Assembly (NCBI GenBank): GCA_044868295.1
Contig: JBIOWF010000137.1
Coordinates: 1 to 40,031 of the forward strand
DNA from: JBIOWF01 sp044868295
GTDB lineage: Bacteria; Actinomycetota; Actinomycetes; Streptosporangiales; Streptosporangiaceae
DNA length: 40,031 bases
Direction: 5' to 3'
The translations under genes were made by a program, and so were the position numbers. This document shows, piece by piece, positions 25,999 to 34,817 of this stretch. Below the pieces are notes generated by a model that saw only the letters and a program-made list of their open reading frames with translations, ran no database searches and was not told where the DNA came from. Numbering within the stretch: position 1 is the first letter of the stretch; each line of letters begins with the position of its first letter.

Positions 25999-27907
25999 TT
26001 CCAACGCCCTGATCGCCGGGGCGGCGTTGCTCCTATGCGTGGGTGGGATCGCGTTCGGGCTGCCGGACTATTGGGTGTTCCTCGCCACGAGCGCCGTGCT
26101 CAACGCGCTGATCGCGTTGAGCGTGGGCGTCGTGTACGGCCGCGCCGGCATGGTCGCCCTGTGCCCCGTGGCGTTCGCCGGCATCGGGGCGTGGACGGTG
26201 GGCTGGCTCAACCTCCACACCGGCCTGCCGTTCCTGATCGAAGTGCTCATCGGGGCGCTGGCCGCGGTGCCGGTCGGGGTGATCATCGGTCTGCCCGCGC
26301 TGCGGCTGCGCGGGGTGAACCTGGCGGTGGCGACCCTGGCCTTCGGTGGCGCTGTCGCCGTGCTGGTGTTCGACGGCGGCTTCCCCGGAGCGGCGGAGCG
26401 GGCGGCGGTGAGCCGCCCCTCGTTCGCCCGCTCGGATCCCGGCTTCTTCCTGCTCTCGGTCGTCGTGTTGGCCGCGGTGGCGGGCGCGCTGGCCCTGGTC
26501 TCGCGGCGCAGCGCCGGGGCACGCTGGACCGCGGTACGCGACAGCGAGCGCGCCACCGCGGCCCTCGGCTACAGCGTCACGACCACCAAGCTGCTGGCCT
26601 TCGCCACGAGCGCGTTCATCGCAGGCGCCGGAGGCGCCCTGATGACGGGCCAGCTCGGCATCGTCAGCGGTGTCGGCTTCCAGCCGATGGCTTCCATGGT
26701 CGCCTTCACCGCGGCGGTTGCCTTCGGCTCTGCGTACGTGGAAGGCGCCCTGCTGGCCGGCATCGCCGCGACCTTCGTGCCCGAGTTGCTGCGCCAGCTG
26801 GGGCTGCCACAGGACATCGCCCCCATTCTGTTCGCGCTGGCCGCCCTGCAGGCCATGGCCGGAGACGCGGGCGGGGTCGCCGGCCAGATCAGAGCCACGC
26901 TGCGGGCCAGATCCACAGCCGGGCGAGCGTCCTCCCCCACTGGGGCATCCGCACCGCGAACCCCCTCGCCGACCGCGACGCCCTCGCGGCAAGCGCCCCC
27001 GCCGACCGCGACGTCCTCGCGGCAACCAGCCGCGCCGTCTGAGAAATCCGCGCACCAGGCGCCCCCGCGTGGTGAGACGTCCGGAAGCGACAGCCCGCTT
27101 GCTCGCCGCCCAGGGGTCTCGGGGGCCGAGGCGGGTCCGCCGGCTCTCACCGTAACCGGGGTGAGCGTGGTCTACGGCGCGGTCAAGGCGCTCGACGAGG
27201 TCGATCTCACGATCAGGCAGGGGACGGTGCACGGACTCATCGGTCCCAACGGCGCGGGCAAGTCCACGCTCATCGACGTGCTGTCCGGATTCGTGGCGCC
27301 CGCCCAGGGCCAGGTGCTGCTGGAGACTGTCGTGCTGAACGGCCTGCCACCCCATGTGCGGGCCCGACGTGGCATCCGCCGCTCGTTCCAGCAGGGCAGG
27401 GTCAACCCCGAGCTGACCATCGGCCAGTACCTCACCCTGGCCGGGCGCGGCCGGGCGAACCGCCGGCTGGTCGACAGGCTGATCGAGGCCTTCGAGTGCC
27501 CACCCGATCACATCAGGGTGGCGTCGATCGACGTCGGCACCCGCCGACTGGTCGAGGTGGCGGCGACCCTCGCCAGCCGTCCGTCCGTCGTCCTTCTCGA
27601 CGAGCCCGCCGCGGGGCTTTCCGCCGAGGAGTCCACCCGTCTCGGTCTCGGCATCGCGGCGATCCCCGAGCGGTTCGGGTGCGCGGTGCTGCTGGTCGAG
27701 CACGATATCGAGCTGGTCGCCACCTGCTGCCACGAGGCGACCGCGCTGGACTTCGGCCGAGTGATCGCGGGCGGCCCGCCGGCCGAGGTCCTCCGCGACC
27801 CCGCGGTCGTGCGGGCCTACCTCGGGTCGTCCGGCACGGGATCTTCCCTGCCCTCCACAGCCTCCACGCCGGACACCGGCGGCCTCACCACGGCGGTGAC
27901 CTCATGA
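25985..27907 (+). CDS. ABC transporter permease-ATPase fusion, LivM-LivG type
   Basis: In this 640-residue fusion, residues 1-305 are a LivM permease with about eight membrane segments (GRAGMVALCPVAFAGIGAW). Residues 306-375 are a Pro/Ser/Ala/Thr-rich linker with an 11-residue sequence repeated twice. Residues 380-625 are a LivG ATPase: Walker A GPNGAGKST, Q-loop RRSFQQGR, Walker B VVLLDEPAAG and the H-loop LVEHD. The signature motif is degenerate (SIDVGTRRLVE rather than LSGGQ/LSYGQ). LivM-LivG fusions are known in actinobacteria. The protein ends in an ATGA overlap with the second ATPase gene. Confidence 0.9.
   Translation: MTRASSNALIAGAALLLCVGGIAFGLPDYWVFLATSAVLNALIALSVGVVYGRAGMVALCPVAFAGIGAWTVGWLNLHTGLPFLIEVLIGALAAVPVGVIIGLPALRLRGVNLAVATLAFGGAVAVLVFDGGFPGAAERAAVSRPSFARSDPGFFLLSVVVLAAVAGALALVSRRSAGARWTAVRDSERATAALGYSVTTTKLLAFATSAFIAGAGGALMTGQLGIVSGVGFQPMASMVAFTAAVAFGSAYVEGALLAGIAATFVPELLRQLGLPQDIAPILFALAALQAMAGDAGGVAGQIRATLRARSTAGRASSPTGASAPRTPSPTATPSRQAPPPTATSSRQPAAPSEKSAHQAPPRGETSGSDSPLARRPGVSGAEAGPPALTVTGVSVVYGAVKALDEVDLTIRQGTVHGLIGPNGAGKSTLIDVLSGFVAPAQGQVLLETVVLNGLPPHVRARRGIRRSFQQGRVNPELTIGQYLTLAGRGRANRRLVDRLIEAFECPPDHIRVASIDVGTRRLVEVAATLASRPSVVLLDEPAAGLSAEESTRLGLGIAAIPERFGCAVLLVEHDIELVATCCHEATALDFGRVIAGGPPAEVLRDPAVVRAYLGSSGTGSSLPSTASTPDTGGLTTAVTS
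26968..27033 (+). repeat. 33-bp in-frame tandem repeat in the permease-ATPase linker
   Basis: Two copies start at 26968 and 27001, sharing GCCGACCGCGACG and CCTCGCGGCAA. They encode two similar 11-residue units (PTATPSRQAP- and PTATSSRQPA-like) in the linker between the membrane and ATPase parts. Confidence 0.8.
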
Positions 27908-28617
27908 CGATGCTTCTCGACATCCGAGCGCTGACCGTGAGCAGGGGCGCCGGCGACGTCCTTCGGGGAGTCGACCTCACCATTCGCCCCGGCGAGCTGG
28001 CCGTCCTGCTCGGCGCCAACGGCTCGGGCAAGACCACACTGCTGGACGCCGTCTCCGGCCTGGTCCCGCTCCGTACCGGCGAGATCCTCTTCGACGGCGT
28101 CAACCTGGCCGGGCTCTCCCGGACCCGCCGCGCGCGGCTGGGCATCCGGCACGTGGAGCAGGGCCGTACCGTCTTCGGTGATCTCACCGTGGCCGAGAAC
28201 CTCAGCGTGGTCGCGCCCAGGCGGAAACACGACACGGTGCTGGAGCTGTTCCCGGAGCTTGACAAACGCAGGCACACCCGCGCCGGGCTGCTCTCAGGTG
28301 GGGAGCAGCAGATGCTCGTCCTCGCCCGAGCCCTGCTGGAACCGCCGTCGAAGCACGCCGGCAAGCCGAGGCTGATGCTGCTCGACGAGCTGAGCCTCGG
28401 TCTGGCGCCGATCGTCGTCTCCCGGCTGTTGCCGATCGTCCGCTCCCTGACCGAGCGCGACATCACCATCCTGCTGGTGGAGCAGTTCGCCGACCTGGTC
28501 CTGCCGATCGCCGACACGGCGCACGTTCTCGACCGAGGACGCATCGCCTTCTCCGGCACGCCTGCCGAGCTGAAAGCCGGCCCCGGAATCCTGCACGCCG
28601 CCTACCTCGCCTCCTGA
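27904..28617 (+). CDS. ABC transporter ATPase, LivF-type
   Basis: A 237-residue stand-alone ATPase. Walker A is GANGSGKTT, the Q-loop region is VEQGRTVF, the signature is LLSGGEQQML, Walker B is LMLLDE followed by the D-loop SLGLAP, and the H-loop region is LLVEQFAD. The VEQGR and LDELSLGLAP segments are typical of LivF. It pairs with the LivG half of the fusion encoded immediately upstream (four-base overlap). It completes the importer and is the last gene of the run starting at 21611. Confidence 0.93.
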   Translation: MTMLLDIRALTVSRGAGDVLRGVDLTIRPGELAVLLGANGSGKTTLLDAVSGLVPLRTGEILFDGVNLAGLSRTRRARLGIRHVEQGRTVFGDLTVAENLSVVAPRRKHDTVLELFPELDKRRHTRAGLLSGGEQQMLVLARALLEPPSKHAGKPRLMLLDELSLGLAPIVVSRLLPIVRSLTERDITILLVEQFADLVLPIADTAHVLDRGRIAFSGTPAELKAGPGILHAAYLAS

Positions 28618-28743
28618 CCGCCGCCGCAGGGTCGCATGACAGCGGGCCTCTCTCGCATCGCGCTCGGCGGGACTCTTGACCAGCACAAGGCGGACCTATG
28701 GGGAGGAATAGCCCATTTCCTACGGTTCAGGTAGGTTGAGCGG

Positions 28744-29748
28744 GTGCACTTCGACCTCACCATGGCGATCGGCTCCTTTCTGGTGGCCGTCGTCGTCGGG
28801 TTGACCGGCATGGGCGGCGGCGCGCTCATGACGCCCATGCTCGTCGCCTTCTTCGGCGTACCGCCGCTCACCGCGGTCTCCAGTGACCTTGTCGCGGCGG
28901 CCGTGATGAAGCCGGTCGGCGGCGTCGTCCATCTACGTCGGGGAACCGTCAACCTCAAGCTGGTCGCCTGGCTGTGCGCGGGTTCCGTTCCCGCGGCGTT
29001 CTGCGGCGTGCTGGTCGCGCGGGCATTGGGCGACGGCGAAGCCGTCCAGGACGTGATCAAGAAGGCCCTGGGTGTCGCACTCCTGATCGCGGCGACGGGC
29101 CTGGCGATACGGGGCTACCTCGCTTTGAGGGACCGGGCCCAAGGCCGCACTCCCGCGACCGGCCGCCGTACCGCCGAACCAGGCGAACCCGCCGCCGCCG
29201 GCCTCCCCACCGTCGCGGTACGCCCGCTCCCGACCGCTCTGATCGGAGTCGTCGGGGGGCTGGTCGTCGGCATGACCTCCGTCGGGTCCGGCTCGCTGAT
29301 CATCGTGGCACTGCTGGCCCTGTACCCCGCCCTCAAGGCCAACCAGCTCGTGGGCACCGATCTGGTCCAGGCAGTACCCCTCGTCATGTCGGCGGCGCTC
29401 GGCCACCTGCTGTTCGGCGACTTCGAACTCTCGGTCACCGCCGCGCTGCTGGTCGGCTCCATCCCCGGCGTCTATCTCGGCTCGCGGATCTCCTCGCGGG
29501 CCCCTGGCGGGCTCGTCCGCCGGGCGTTGACCTTCGTGCTGCTCGCCTCGGCCCTGAAGATGTTCAACATCAGCAACACCGGGACCGCCTGGATTCTCCT
29601 CGGCGTCCTGCTCACCGCCCCCGTCTTCTGGATGTTCCTGCGTATCCGGCACGGATTGCCCGCGCTTCCCTGGACCAAGGCCGCCGCTCAGCGCCAGCGG
29701 GTTCCCGACTCCCGTGATGAGGAAAAGGCCACTCTTACCGACAGTTGA
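28744..29748 (+). CDS. TauE/SafE-family membrane permease
   Basis: A 334-residue inner-membrane protein with about eight hydrophobic segments. The two halves repeat the family's Gly-rich motif: VGLTGMGGGALMTPML near the N-terminus and VGMTSVGSGSLIIVALL in the middle. TauE/SafE proteins export sulfite, sulfoacetate or related organic anions. A hydrophilic loop of about 40 residues divides the halves. The start is GTG 28744, chosen because the family begins with a hydrophobic helix soon after this point. The 126 bases upstream include TTGAC (28676-28680), but I do not see a convincing -10 element. It is probably separate from the importer operon. Confidence 0.85.
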   Translation: MHFDLTMAIGSFLVAVVVGLTGMGGGALMTPMLVAFFGVPPLTAVSSDLVAAAVMKPVGGVVHLRRGTVNLKLVAWLCAGSVPAAFCGVLVARALGDGEAVQDVIKKALGVALLIAATGLAIRGYLALRDRAQGRTPATGRRTAEPGEPAAAGLPTVAVRPLPTALIGVVGGLVVGMTSVGSGSLIIVALLALYPALKANQLVGTDLVQAVPLVMSAALGHLLFGDFELSVTAALLVGSIPGVYLGSRISSRAPGGLVRRALTFVLLASALKMFNISNTGTAWILLGVLLTAPVFWMFLRIRHGLPALPWTKAAAQRQRVPDSRDEEKATLTDS

Positions 29749-29776
29749 TCAGGGTGGACCGCAGCGGCGCGGAAGT

Positions 29777-30526
29777 TCACACCGTGGCGAGGCTCACTCG
29801 CTGTCCCTCAGCACGTGCCAGTTCCGTGAACCGTACGGCGTTCCGCACCGCCGCGCCGTACGGATCGTTGTTGAAATAGACATAGAGGTCGCCGTCGCCC
29901 CACGTCTCGGCCAGCCTGTGCACCCAGGTGCGGAGCGCCGCGTCGCCGTAGGCGGGCCACGGGTTGGCCCGCCCCTCGTGTAACCGCATGTAACCCCAGT
30001 CGGCGGTCCGCCAGAGAGGCGTCTGCGGGCGGCCGAGCCGATCACTCCAGCACAGGGTCGCACCACACGTGGCCAGCACCTCGCGGACGGGGTCGGTCCA
30101 CCAGGACGCGTGCCGCGGCTCCACCGCGACCCGCGCGGAGGCGGGGAAGCGGCGCAGGCAGGCACTGAGCCTCTCCGGATCCGCCTGCAGCGTCGGGGGC
30201 AGCTGCAGGAGGATCGGCCCGAGCTTGGCGCCGAGCCCCCCGGCCGCCGCCATCAGCCGCTCGACCGGCTCCTCCGGATCCTTCAGGCGCTTGATATGGG
30301 TCAGGAAGCGGCTCGCCTTCACGGCCATGACGAACCCGCGTGGGGTGCGGTCCCGCCAGTGCTCGAACGTCTCACGCGTGGGCAGCCGGTAGAAGGCGTT
30401 GTTGTTCTCAACCGTCTCAAAGTGCTCGCCGTACCACTCCAGCCAGAGCCTTTTGGGGACGTCGGGCGGATAGAGCACGCCACGCCAGTGGTCGTACTGC
30501 CAGCCAGAGGTCCCGACCCGCATCAT
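29777..30526 (-). CDS. DUF72 family protein (YecE-like)
   Basis: A 249-residue protein of the DUF72 family, a TIM-barrel fold of unknown biochemical role. Family features visible are the N-terminus VGTSGWQYDHWRG, YPP, FETVENNNAFYRLPT, FVMAVKASRFLTHIKRL, LLQLPP, VAVEPRHASW and the C-terminal YVYFNNDPYGAAVRNA. The start is the first of two consecutive ATG codons (30526), since GGGGAGCG lies just upstream on this strand; an extension to 30559 would add residues unlike the family. It is convergent with the TauE gene and has no clear functional link to neighbours. Confidence 0.88.
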   Translation of the reverse strand: MMRVGTSGWQYDHWRGVLYPPDVPKRLWLEWYGEHFETVENNNAFYRLPTRETFEHWRDRTPRGFVMAVKASRFLTHIKRLKDPEEPVERLMAAAGGLGAKLGPILLQLPPTLQADPERLSACLRRFPASARVAVEPRHASWWTDPVREVLATCGATLCWSDRLGRPQTPLWRTADWGYMRLHEGRANPWPAYGDAALRTWVHRLAETWGDGDLYVYFNNDPYGAAVRNAVRFTELARAEGQRVSLATV

Positions 30527-30656
30527 CAGGCACGCTCCCCCGTTCCCCGCGAAAGGCACGCCTCTGCACCGTCAACGTAGACCTGCCCGCTCCCTTCCCA
30601 TCCGCACGTCTGTTTCGCACCTGATGTCGGATGTTGGCCAGGATTCCTCTTCGGTA

Positions 30657-31178
30657 CTACAACTGGGCGTTCACCAACGCCTCTGTCAGCATCGTGATCA
30701 AGTCGTTGGTGATCGGGGAACGGGCGCCGGGCCTGCTCACGGCAAGGATCTCGCGGTGGAGCGGTGCGGCCTCGGGCGGAAGGACGACCCGCTCGACTCC
30801 GCTCCGGTCGCTCTCTCCACCGATGAGAATGGCCGGGATCAGCCCCACCGAAAGACCGGCTCTGATCATGGCCAACATGCTGTGCAGGTCCTCGGTTTCG
30901 AGCGTCACATTGGGGGAGATCCCCAGCTCGCCGGCCCATCGATGCAGCAAGCGCCGATCGACACTGTGCGCATGCCCTGAGGTCCATTCCATCTCCAGGC
31001 ATTCGGCCAGTTCCAACGGGCGGCGGCCCGGCTGAGAGCCCGTGACGAGGACGAGCGGCTCGCGGCCCAGGGAAGTGATGGGCCGAACAACGCGCCCGAG
31101 CGGTCCGCCGACGGAGAGCCACGCGTCCGGACTGATCTTCCTAGGGATCGAGGAGCTGAAGAAGCGAGACCTCGCGAC
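30657..31178 (-). pseudogene. LysR-type regulator remnant (effector-binding domain only)
   Basis: Read on the minus strand from 31178, the frame gives 173 residues matching the substrate-binding domain of a LysR regulator: PLGRVVRPITSLGREPLVLV, TSGHAHSVDRRLL, NVTLETEDLHSMLAMIRAGLSVGLIPAIL, then the C-terminal tail. Just upstream in the same frame is a TGA (31179-31181). The N-terminal helix-turn-helix of about 90 residues is absent, and no match to it is seen in other frames upstream. No ATG lies near the start of the fragment; a TTG at 31016 would give only 119 residues. I read it as a 5'-truncated, non-functional copy. Confidence 0.75.
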
Positions 31179-31226
31179 TCAAAATTGACCGGGTTCACCC
31201 GGGCCGAGCGGAGTTACCGTCGAGGT

Positions 31227-31289
31227 ATGACCACGGTCAGGGCCGTCCTGATCGACATCGACGGCCTCCCGGCCCTGCTCTCGGGGTGA
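31227..31289 (+). pseudogene. Possible scrap of a HAD-hydrolase gene
   Basis: A 20-codon frame beginning ATG reads MTTVRAVLIDIDGLPALLSG and stop. VRAVLIDIDG matches the start of haloacid-dehalogenase hydrolases (DxDG nucleophile motif), with the rest missing. It lies eight bases before the CapA gene. The match is short, so this is a weak call. Confidence 0.3.
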
Positions 31290-31296
31290 GCCGCCC

Positions 31297-32265
31297 ATGG
31301 CTGTCACGCTGGCACTCGCGGGCGACACGATGCTCGGGCGCGGCGTCGCCGAACTGCTGGCGAGGTCTGCGGATCCGGCCGAGTACATGTCCGAGGGCGT
31401 CCGCGATCACCTTGACGAGACCGACCTGTTCCTCCTCAACCTGGAATGCTGCATCTCGGAGCGGGGCGATCTGTGGCCCGCTCCGGGCAAGCTGTTCCAC
31501 TTCAGGGCGCCCCCCGAGGCGGCGGACTTCCTCGCCGAACTGGGCGTCGGGTGCGTCACGATCGCGAACAACCACGCGCTCGACTTCGGCTACGAAGCGC
31601 TGCTGGACACCCGCACCCACCTCGCCCGGGCGGGAATCGAGGTCGTGGGCGCGGGTGCGGACGAGAGCCAGGCGCGGGAGCCGCTGATCCTCTCCATGGG
31701 CGGCATGCGGATCGGGATCGTCGCAGTGACGGACCATCCGGCCGACTTCGCGGCCGGTCCCGACCGGCCGGGGGTGGCCTTCGCCGATCTCTCGTGGAAA
31801 GTGCCGTCGTGGCTGCTCACCGAGGTGCGTGAGCTCCGGCTCCAGACGGACGTGGTGCTCGTCACCCCCCACTGGGGGCCCAACAGGATCGCGGAGCCGC
31901 TTCCCTATGTCCGGTCAGCCGCCCAGGCGCTGGTGAACGCCGGGGCCACGCTCGTCGCCGGGCACTCCGCCCACGTCTTCCACGGCGTCACGCCGCCGGT
32001 CGCCTACGACCTCGGTGACTTCATCGACGACTACGCCGTCTATCCCGACCTGCGCAACGACCTCTCACTCCTGTTCCTCGTGACGATCGACGACCAGGGC
32101 CCGGTACGGCTCCGCACGGTGCCCATCACGCTGGAGTACTGCCGGACCCGGCTGGCCCGCGACCATGAGCTGACCTGGATCAAGAACCGCTTCGTCAGCG
32201 CGTGCGCCGAAATGGGCACCGAGGCGATCGAAGAGAACGAAACCCTCGTCGTCCCGTTCCGATAG
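31297..32265 (+). CDS. CapA-like protein (poly-gamma-glutamate capsule / metallophosphatase fold)
   Basis: A 322-residue protein of the CapA family, which has a calcineurin-like metallophosphatase fold. Motifs in order are LALAGDTMLGRGV, LLNLECCIS, TIANNHALDFG, TPHWGPN and AGHSAHVFHGV, supplying the Asp, Asn and His ligands of the metal site. There is no signal peptide or membrane helix, unlike capsule-anchoring CapA. A cytoplasmic enzyme is therefore likely, and involvement in poly-glutamate is not shown. ATG 31297 has GGGGTGAG close upstream. The preceding 115 bases contain the LysR and HAD scraps, so the gene may be part of an old insertion/deletion junction. Confidence 0.87.
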   Translation: MAVTLALAGDTMLGRGVAELLARSADPAEYMSEGVRDHLDETDLFLLNLECCISERGDLWPAPGKLFHFRAPPEAADFLAELGVGCVTIANNHALDFGYEALLDTRTHLARAGIEVVGAGADESQAREPLILSMGGMRIGIVAVTDHPADFAAGPDRPGVAFADLSWKVPSWLLTEVRELRLQTDVVLVTPHWGPNRIAEPLPYVRSAAQALVNAGATLVAGHSAHVFHGVTPPVAYDLGDFIDDYAVYPDLRNDLSLLFLVTIDDQGPVRLRTVPITLEYCRTRLARDHELTWIKNRFVSACAEMGTEAIEENETLVVPFR

Positions 32266-32447
32266 GTCACTCGCGTCTCGTCGGTGGTCTGTTCGACCGG
32301 ATCGCGGCGATGGTGCCGGTCAAGCCGTCTCCTGGCCGGCCGACCTACCGACGGGCAGTCGCCTGGGACGACCATCACCAACAGGTCGCTCATCGTCACC
32401 GCGTACGTCGCCTGTATCAGACATGAACGGCCCGGCTCTCTCATGGC

Positions 32448-34712
32448 ATGAGCACCCTACGATCCCCATGGCCGTTCGTCGGCCGCGCGGAGGAACTCGA
32501 CCTGGTACGGCGGAGCCTGCGGCCTGGCCGCCGGGGGATGGTGCTCGCCGGCCCGGCCGGGTCCGGCAAGAGCCGCCTGGCCACGGCGGCCCTGCGCGGA
32601 CTCCCCCACGTCACGATCACCTGCACTCCCGCGGGGTCGGCCGTACCCCTCGGCGCGTTCGCCCCACTGTTCCCCGGCGGCGTGCTCCTCCCGCAGTCCT
32701 CGGTCCTCGGCACACCCATCCCGCAGCTCACTGGCCATGACGCCCTCGGCCCGTCATTCCGGGGCCATGGAACGCTCCGCGCGCAACCCCCTGGCCATGG
32801 CATGGCAGCGCCGCAGTCCTCCAGCCATGGCACGCTCGCACCGCAATCCCATCGCCGGGACACGCTCGTCCGGCCGTTCATCGAGGACGGCGCGCTGGGC
32901 CGGGCGGCCGAGGTCCTGCGGCACGTGTGCCTGCTCGTCGATGACGGGCACCTTCTCGACGACGCCTCGGCGCGGCTGATCCACCATCTGGTCGTTCACC
33001 GGCAATCTCGGGTGCTCGTCATCGTCCGCGCCGACGGCGACGTTCCGGACACCCTCGCCAAACTGTGGCGCGAGGACCTCCTGCCCCGCCTGGATCTTCA
33101 GCCACTCACCCTGGCCGGGGCCGCCGAAGTCCTCACCGAGACACTCGGCGACCACGTGGAGGCCCTGACCGCGCGCCGACTGCACCACTTGAGCCAGGGA
33201 AATCCGCGCCTACTGCGCGAGCTGGTCATCGCCGCCCGCGCGGCGGGAGCGCTCACCCGTATCTCCGGGATCTGGACGTGGCGCGGCGAGCCGCCGATGA
33301 CCGGCCGCCTGCGAGAGCAGATGGAGGCCGAGATCGGCCACCTGGATGGAGTGGAGCGGGAGGCGATGGAGGTCCTCGCCTTCGGTGGGCCCATCGCCCT
33401 GGAGGCGATCCCGGTGTCCCTCGAAGTGCTCGAACGCCTGGAGTCTCGGGGACTGGTCACCGTGGATGACGGCTCTGCGATTCGGCTCGCCCGCCCTCTG
33501 TACGGCCCTGCCGTACGGGCCCGGGTGGGGCGTCTGCGCGCGAGCCGCCTGCCGCGCTCGCCGGGCCCGTCGGAGGATGTGGCCACCGCGCTCTCTGCGG
33601 AGTGCGCCGAGCTGACGGAACGGGCCTACGCGGGACGGCTGGAGGACGTCCCGATCGGCATCGGCGAGCGGCTGGCGGAGGACGGCGCCGCTTGGGAGGA
33701 GCCCATGATGACGGCGTTCTGCGCAAGCCGCGCGCGGGTCGCCCGGTTGCGTGGAGAGCTGCGCGAGGCCATCGCCTGGAGTCACGAGGGACTGCGACGC
33801 GCGCCAGACGACGGCCTGTGTCTCGCCGAGCTCGCCCAGGCGGCCGCTTGCACGGGCGACCTGGCCACGGCCGAACAGGCCATGACCGGCTGCCCCTCGA
33901 ACGCGCCCGCCCGGACCTGGGTTCGGGCGGCCCGGGGCGACCTGGCCGGCGCCGTCAGGTCGGCCCTCGGCCGGATCGGGCCAGACCTCCCCGGCACCAA
34001 TGCGGCCCTCTCCGCCGCCGGGCCGGCCCCCGCCTGCACTGAGGGCCAGCTGTTCACCCCGCACGACGTCGCACGGCTCGGCGCCCCCGAACCGCTCCCG
34101 GACCGGCCGGACTCGCTGGACGAGCTGTTCGCCCTGCACGACGTCGTACGGCTCGGCGCCCCCGAACTGGTCACGGACCGGCCGGACTCGCTGGACGAGC
34201 TGTTCGCCCTGCACGACGTCGTACGGCTCGGCGCCCCCGAACTGGTCACGGACCGGTTGGACCGGCTGGCGGGGCGCCTGGACGGTGACCTCGCTCCACT
34301 GCTGGCACGCCACGCGGCGGCATTCTCGGCGCGCGACGGAGCGGCTCTGGACAAGGTCGCCCGCCAACTCTCCGAGTTGGGGCTCCTCCTGTTCGCGGCG
34401 GAGGCGGCGGCGCACGCCGCGTCGGTCCACCGCGACGAGCGATCCGCGCGCGCCTCACGTAACCTCGCCTCGACACTCACGCGCGCCTGCCAGAACGCGC
34501 GCACTCCGGCGCTCGTGGGCCTCGCGATGCCCCAGCTGACCACGCGGCAGCGCCAAATCATCTGCCTGGCCGCCTCCGGCCTCACCAACCGGCAGATCGC
34601 CGAGCGGCTTCGCCTGTCCATCAGGACCGTCGCCAATCACCTGTACAGCGCCTACGGACGCCTCGGCAGCAGCGACCGCGCCGCCCTGGGAAGGCTGCTC
34701 ATCCCCGGCTAG
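32448..34712 (+). CDS. LuxR-family ATPase regulator (LAL type)
   Basis: In this 754-residue regulator, residues 10-200 are an AAA/NTPase region with Walker A GPAGSGKSR (35-43) and Walker-B-like LLVDDGHLL. Residues 200-690 are helical repeats resembling the MalT-type sensor arm. Residues about 695-750 are a LuxR helix-turn-helix (LTTRQRQIICLAASGLTNRQIAERLRLSIRTVANHL). Two repeat blocks interrupt it: five decapeptides at residues 96-145, between the Walker A and B motifs, and 25-residue units at residues 534-603. LAL regulators often activate secondary-metabolite or catabolic genes. Its target here is unknown, and a bidirectional terminator separates it from the next gene. Confidence 0.88.
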   Translation: MSTLRSPWPFVGRAEELDLVRRSLRPGRRGMVLAGPAGSGKSRLATAALRGLPHVTITCTPAGSAVPLGAFAPLFPGGVLLPQSSVLGTPIPQLTGHDALGPSFRGHGTLRAQPPGHGMAAPQSSSHGTLAPQSHRRDTLVRPFIEDGALGRAAEVLRHVCLLVDDGHLLDDASARLIHHLVVHRQSRVLVIVRADGDVPDTLAKLWREDLLPRLDLQPLTLAGAAEVLTETLGDHVEALTARRLHHLSQGNPRLLRELVIAARAAGALTRISGIWTWRGEPPMTGRLREQMEAEIGHLDGVEREAMEVLAFGGPIALEAIPVSLEVLERLESRGLVTVDDGSAIRLARPLYGPAVRARVGRLRASRLPRSPGPSEDVATALSAECAELTERAYAGRLEDVPIGIGERLAEDGAAWEEPMMTAFCASRARVARLRGELREAIAWSHEGLRRAPDDGLCLAELAQAAACTGDLATAEQAMTGCPSNAPARTWVRAARGDLAGAVRSALGRIGPDLPGTNAALSAAGPAPACTEGQLFTPHDVARLGAPEPLPDRPDSLDELFALHDVVRLGAPELVTDRPDSLDELFALHDVVRLGAPELVTDRLDRLAGRLDGDLAPLLARHAAAFSARDGAALDKVARQLSELGLLLFAAEAAAHAASVHRDERSARASRNLASTLTRACQNARTPALVGLAMPQLTTRQRQIICLAASGLTNRQIAERLRLSIRTVANHLYSAYGRLGSSDRAALGRLLIPG
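32733..32882 (+). repeat. 30-bp degenerate tandem repeat, five copies, in the LuxR-type gene
   Basis: Units start at 32733, 32763, 32793, 32823 and 32853. Each encodes ten residues beginning with a GHxxL-like core (GHDAL, GHGTL, GHGMA, SHGTL, RRDTL). Most share CCATGG-like sequence near their starts. The block lies in the NTPase domain between the Walker A and Walker B regions, where family members have a shorter loop. Confidence 0.8.
34047..34256 (+). repeat. 75-bp in-frame tandem repeat, 2.8 copies, in the LuxR-type gene
   Basis: Units start at 34047, 34122 and 34197. The second and the 60-base third are identical over their shared length; the first differs at several positions (QLFTPHDVARLGAPEPL against ELFALHDVVRLGAPELV). 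The unit encodes 25 residues, ending DRPDSLD. Confidence 0.9.
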
Positions 34713-34765
34713 TGCCGCGCCAGGCGACGTTCGCCCTTTCGGCCACGTCGGCCAGTGTGCGCTGA

Positions 34766-34800
34766 ACGCGCTGATCGGGCGCGGAACCCGATCAGCGCGT
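34766..34800. terminator. Bidirectional terminator between convergent genes
   Basis: A perfect 14-bp stem (ACGCGCTGATCGGG with CCCGATCAGCGCGT) around a 7-base loop lies 53 bases after the LuxR-type stop and 17 bases past the hydrolase stop on the other strand. It serves both convergent genes. There is no T-run. Confidence 0.75.
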
Positions 34801-34817
34801 CGCGGACAACAGGAGTA

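Noticed and set aside
16019..28617. Treating the MarR and oxd loci as part of the NRPS cluster
   Set aside because: They have their own regulators and promoters and a catabolic gene set; a link is kept only as a low-ranked idea.
30527..31122. Minus-strand frame overlapping the LysR remnant as a separate gene
   Set aside because: It is an Arg/Ala-rich off-frame reading; the adjacent frame carries the clear LysR effector domain.
32266..32447. Small gene or RNA between CapA and the LuxR-type gene
   Set aside because: The short frames have no ribosome site or recognisable sequence, and no hairpin of note was seen.
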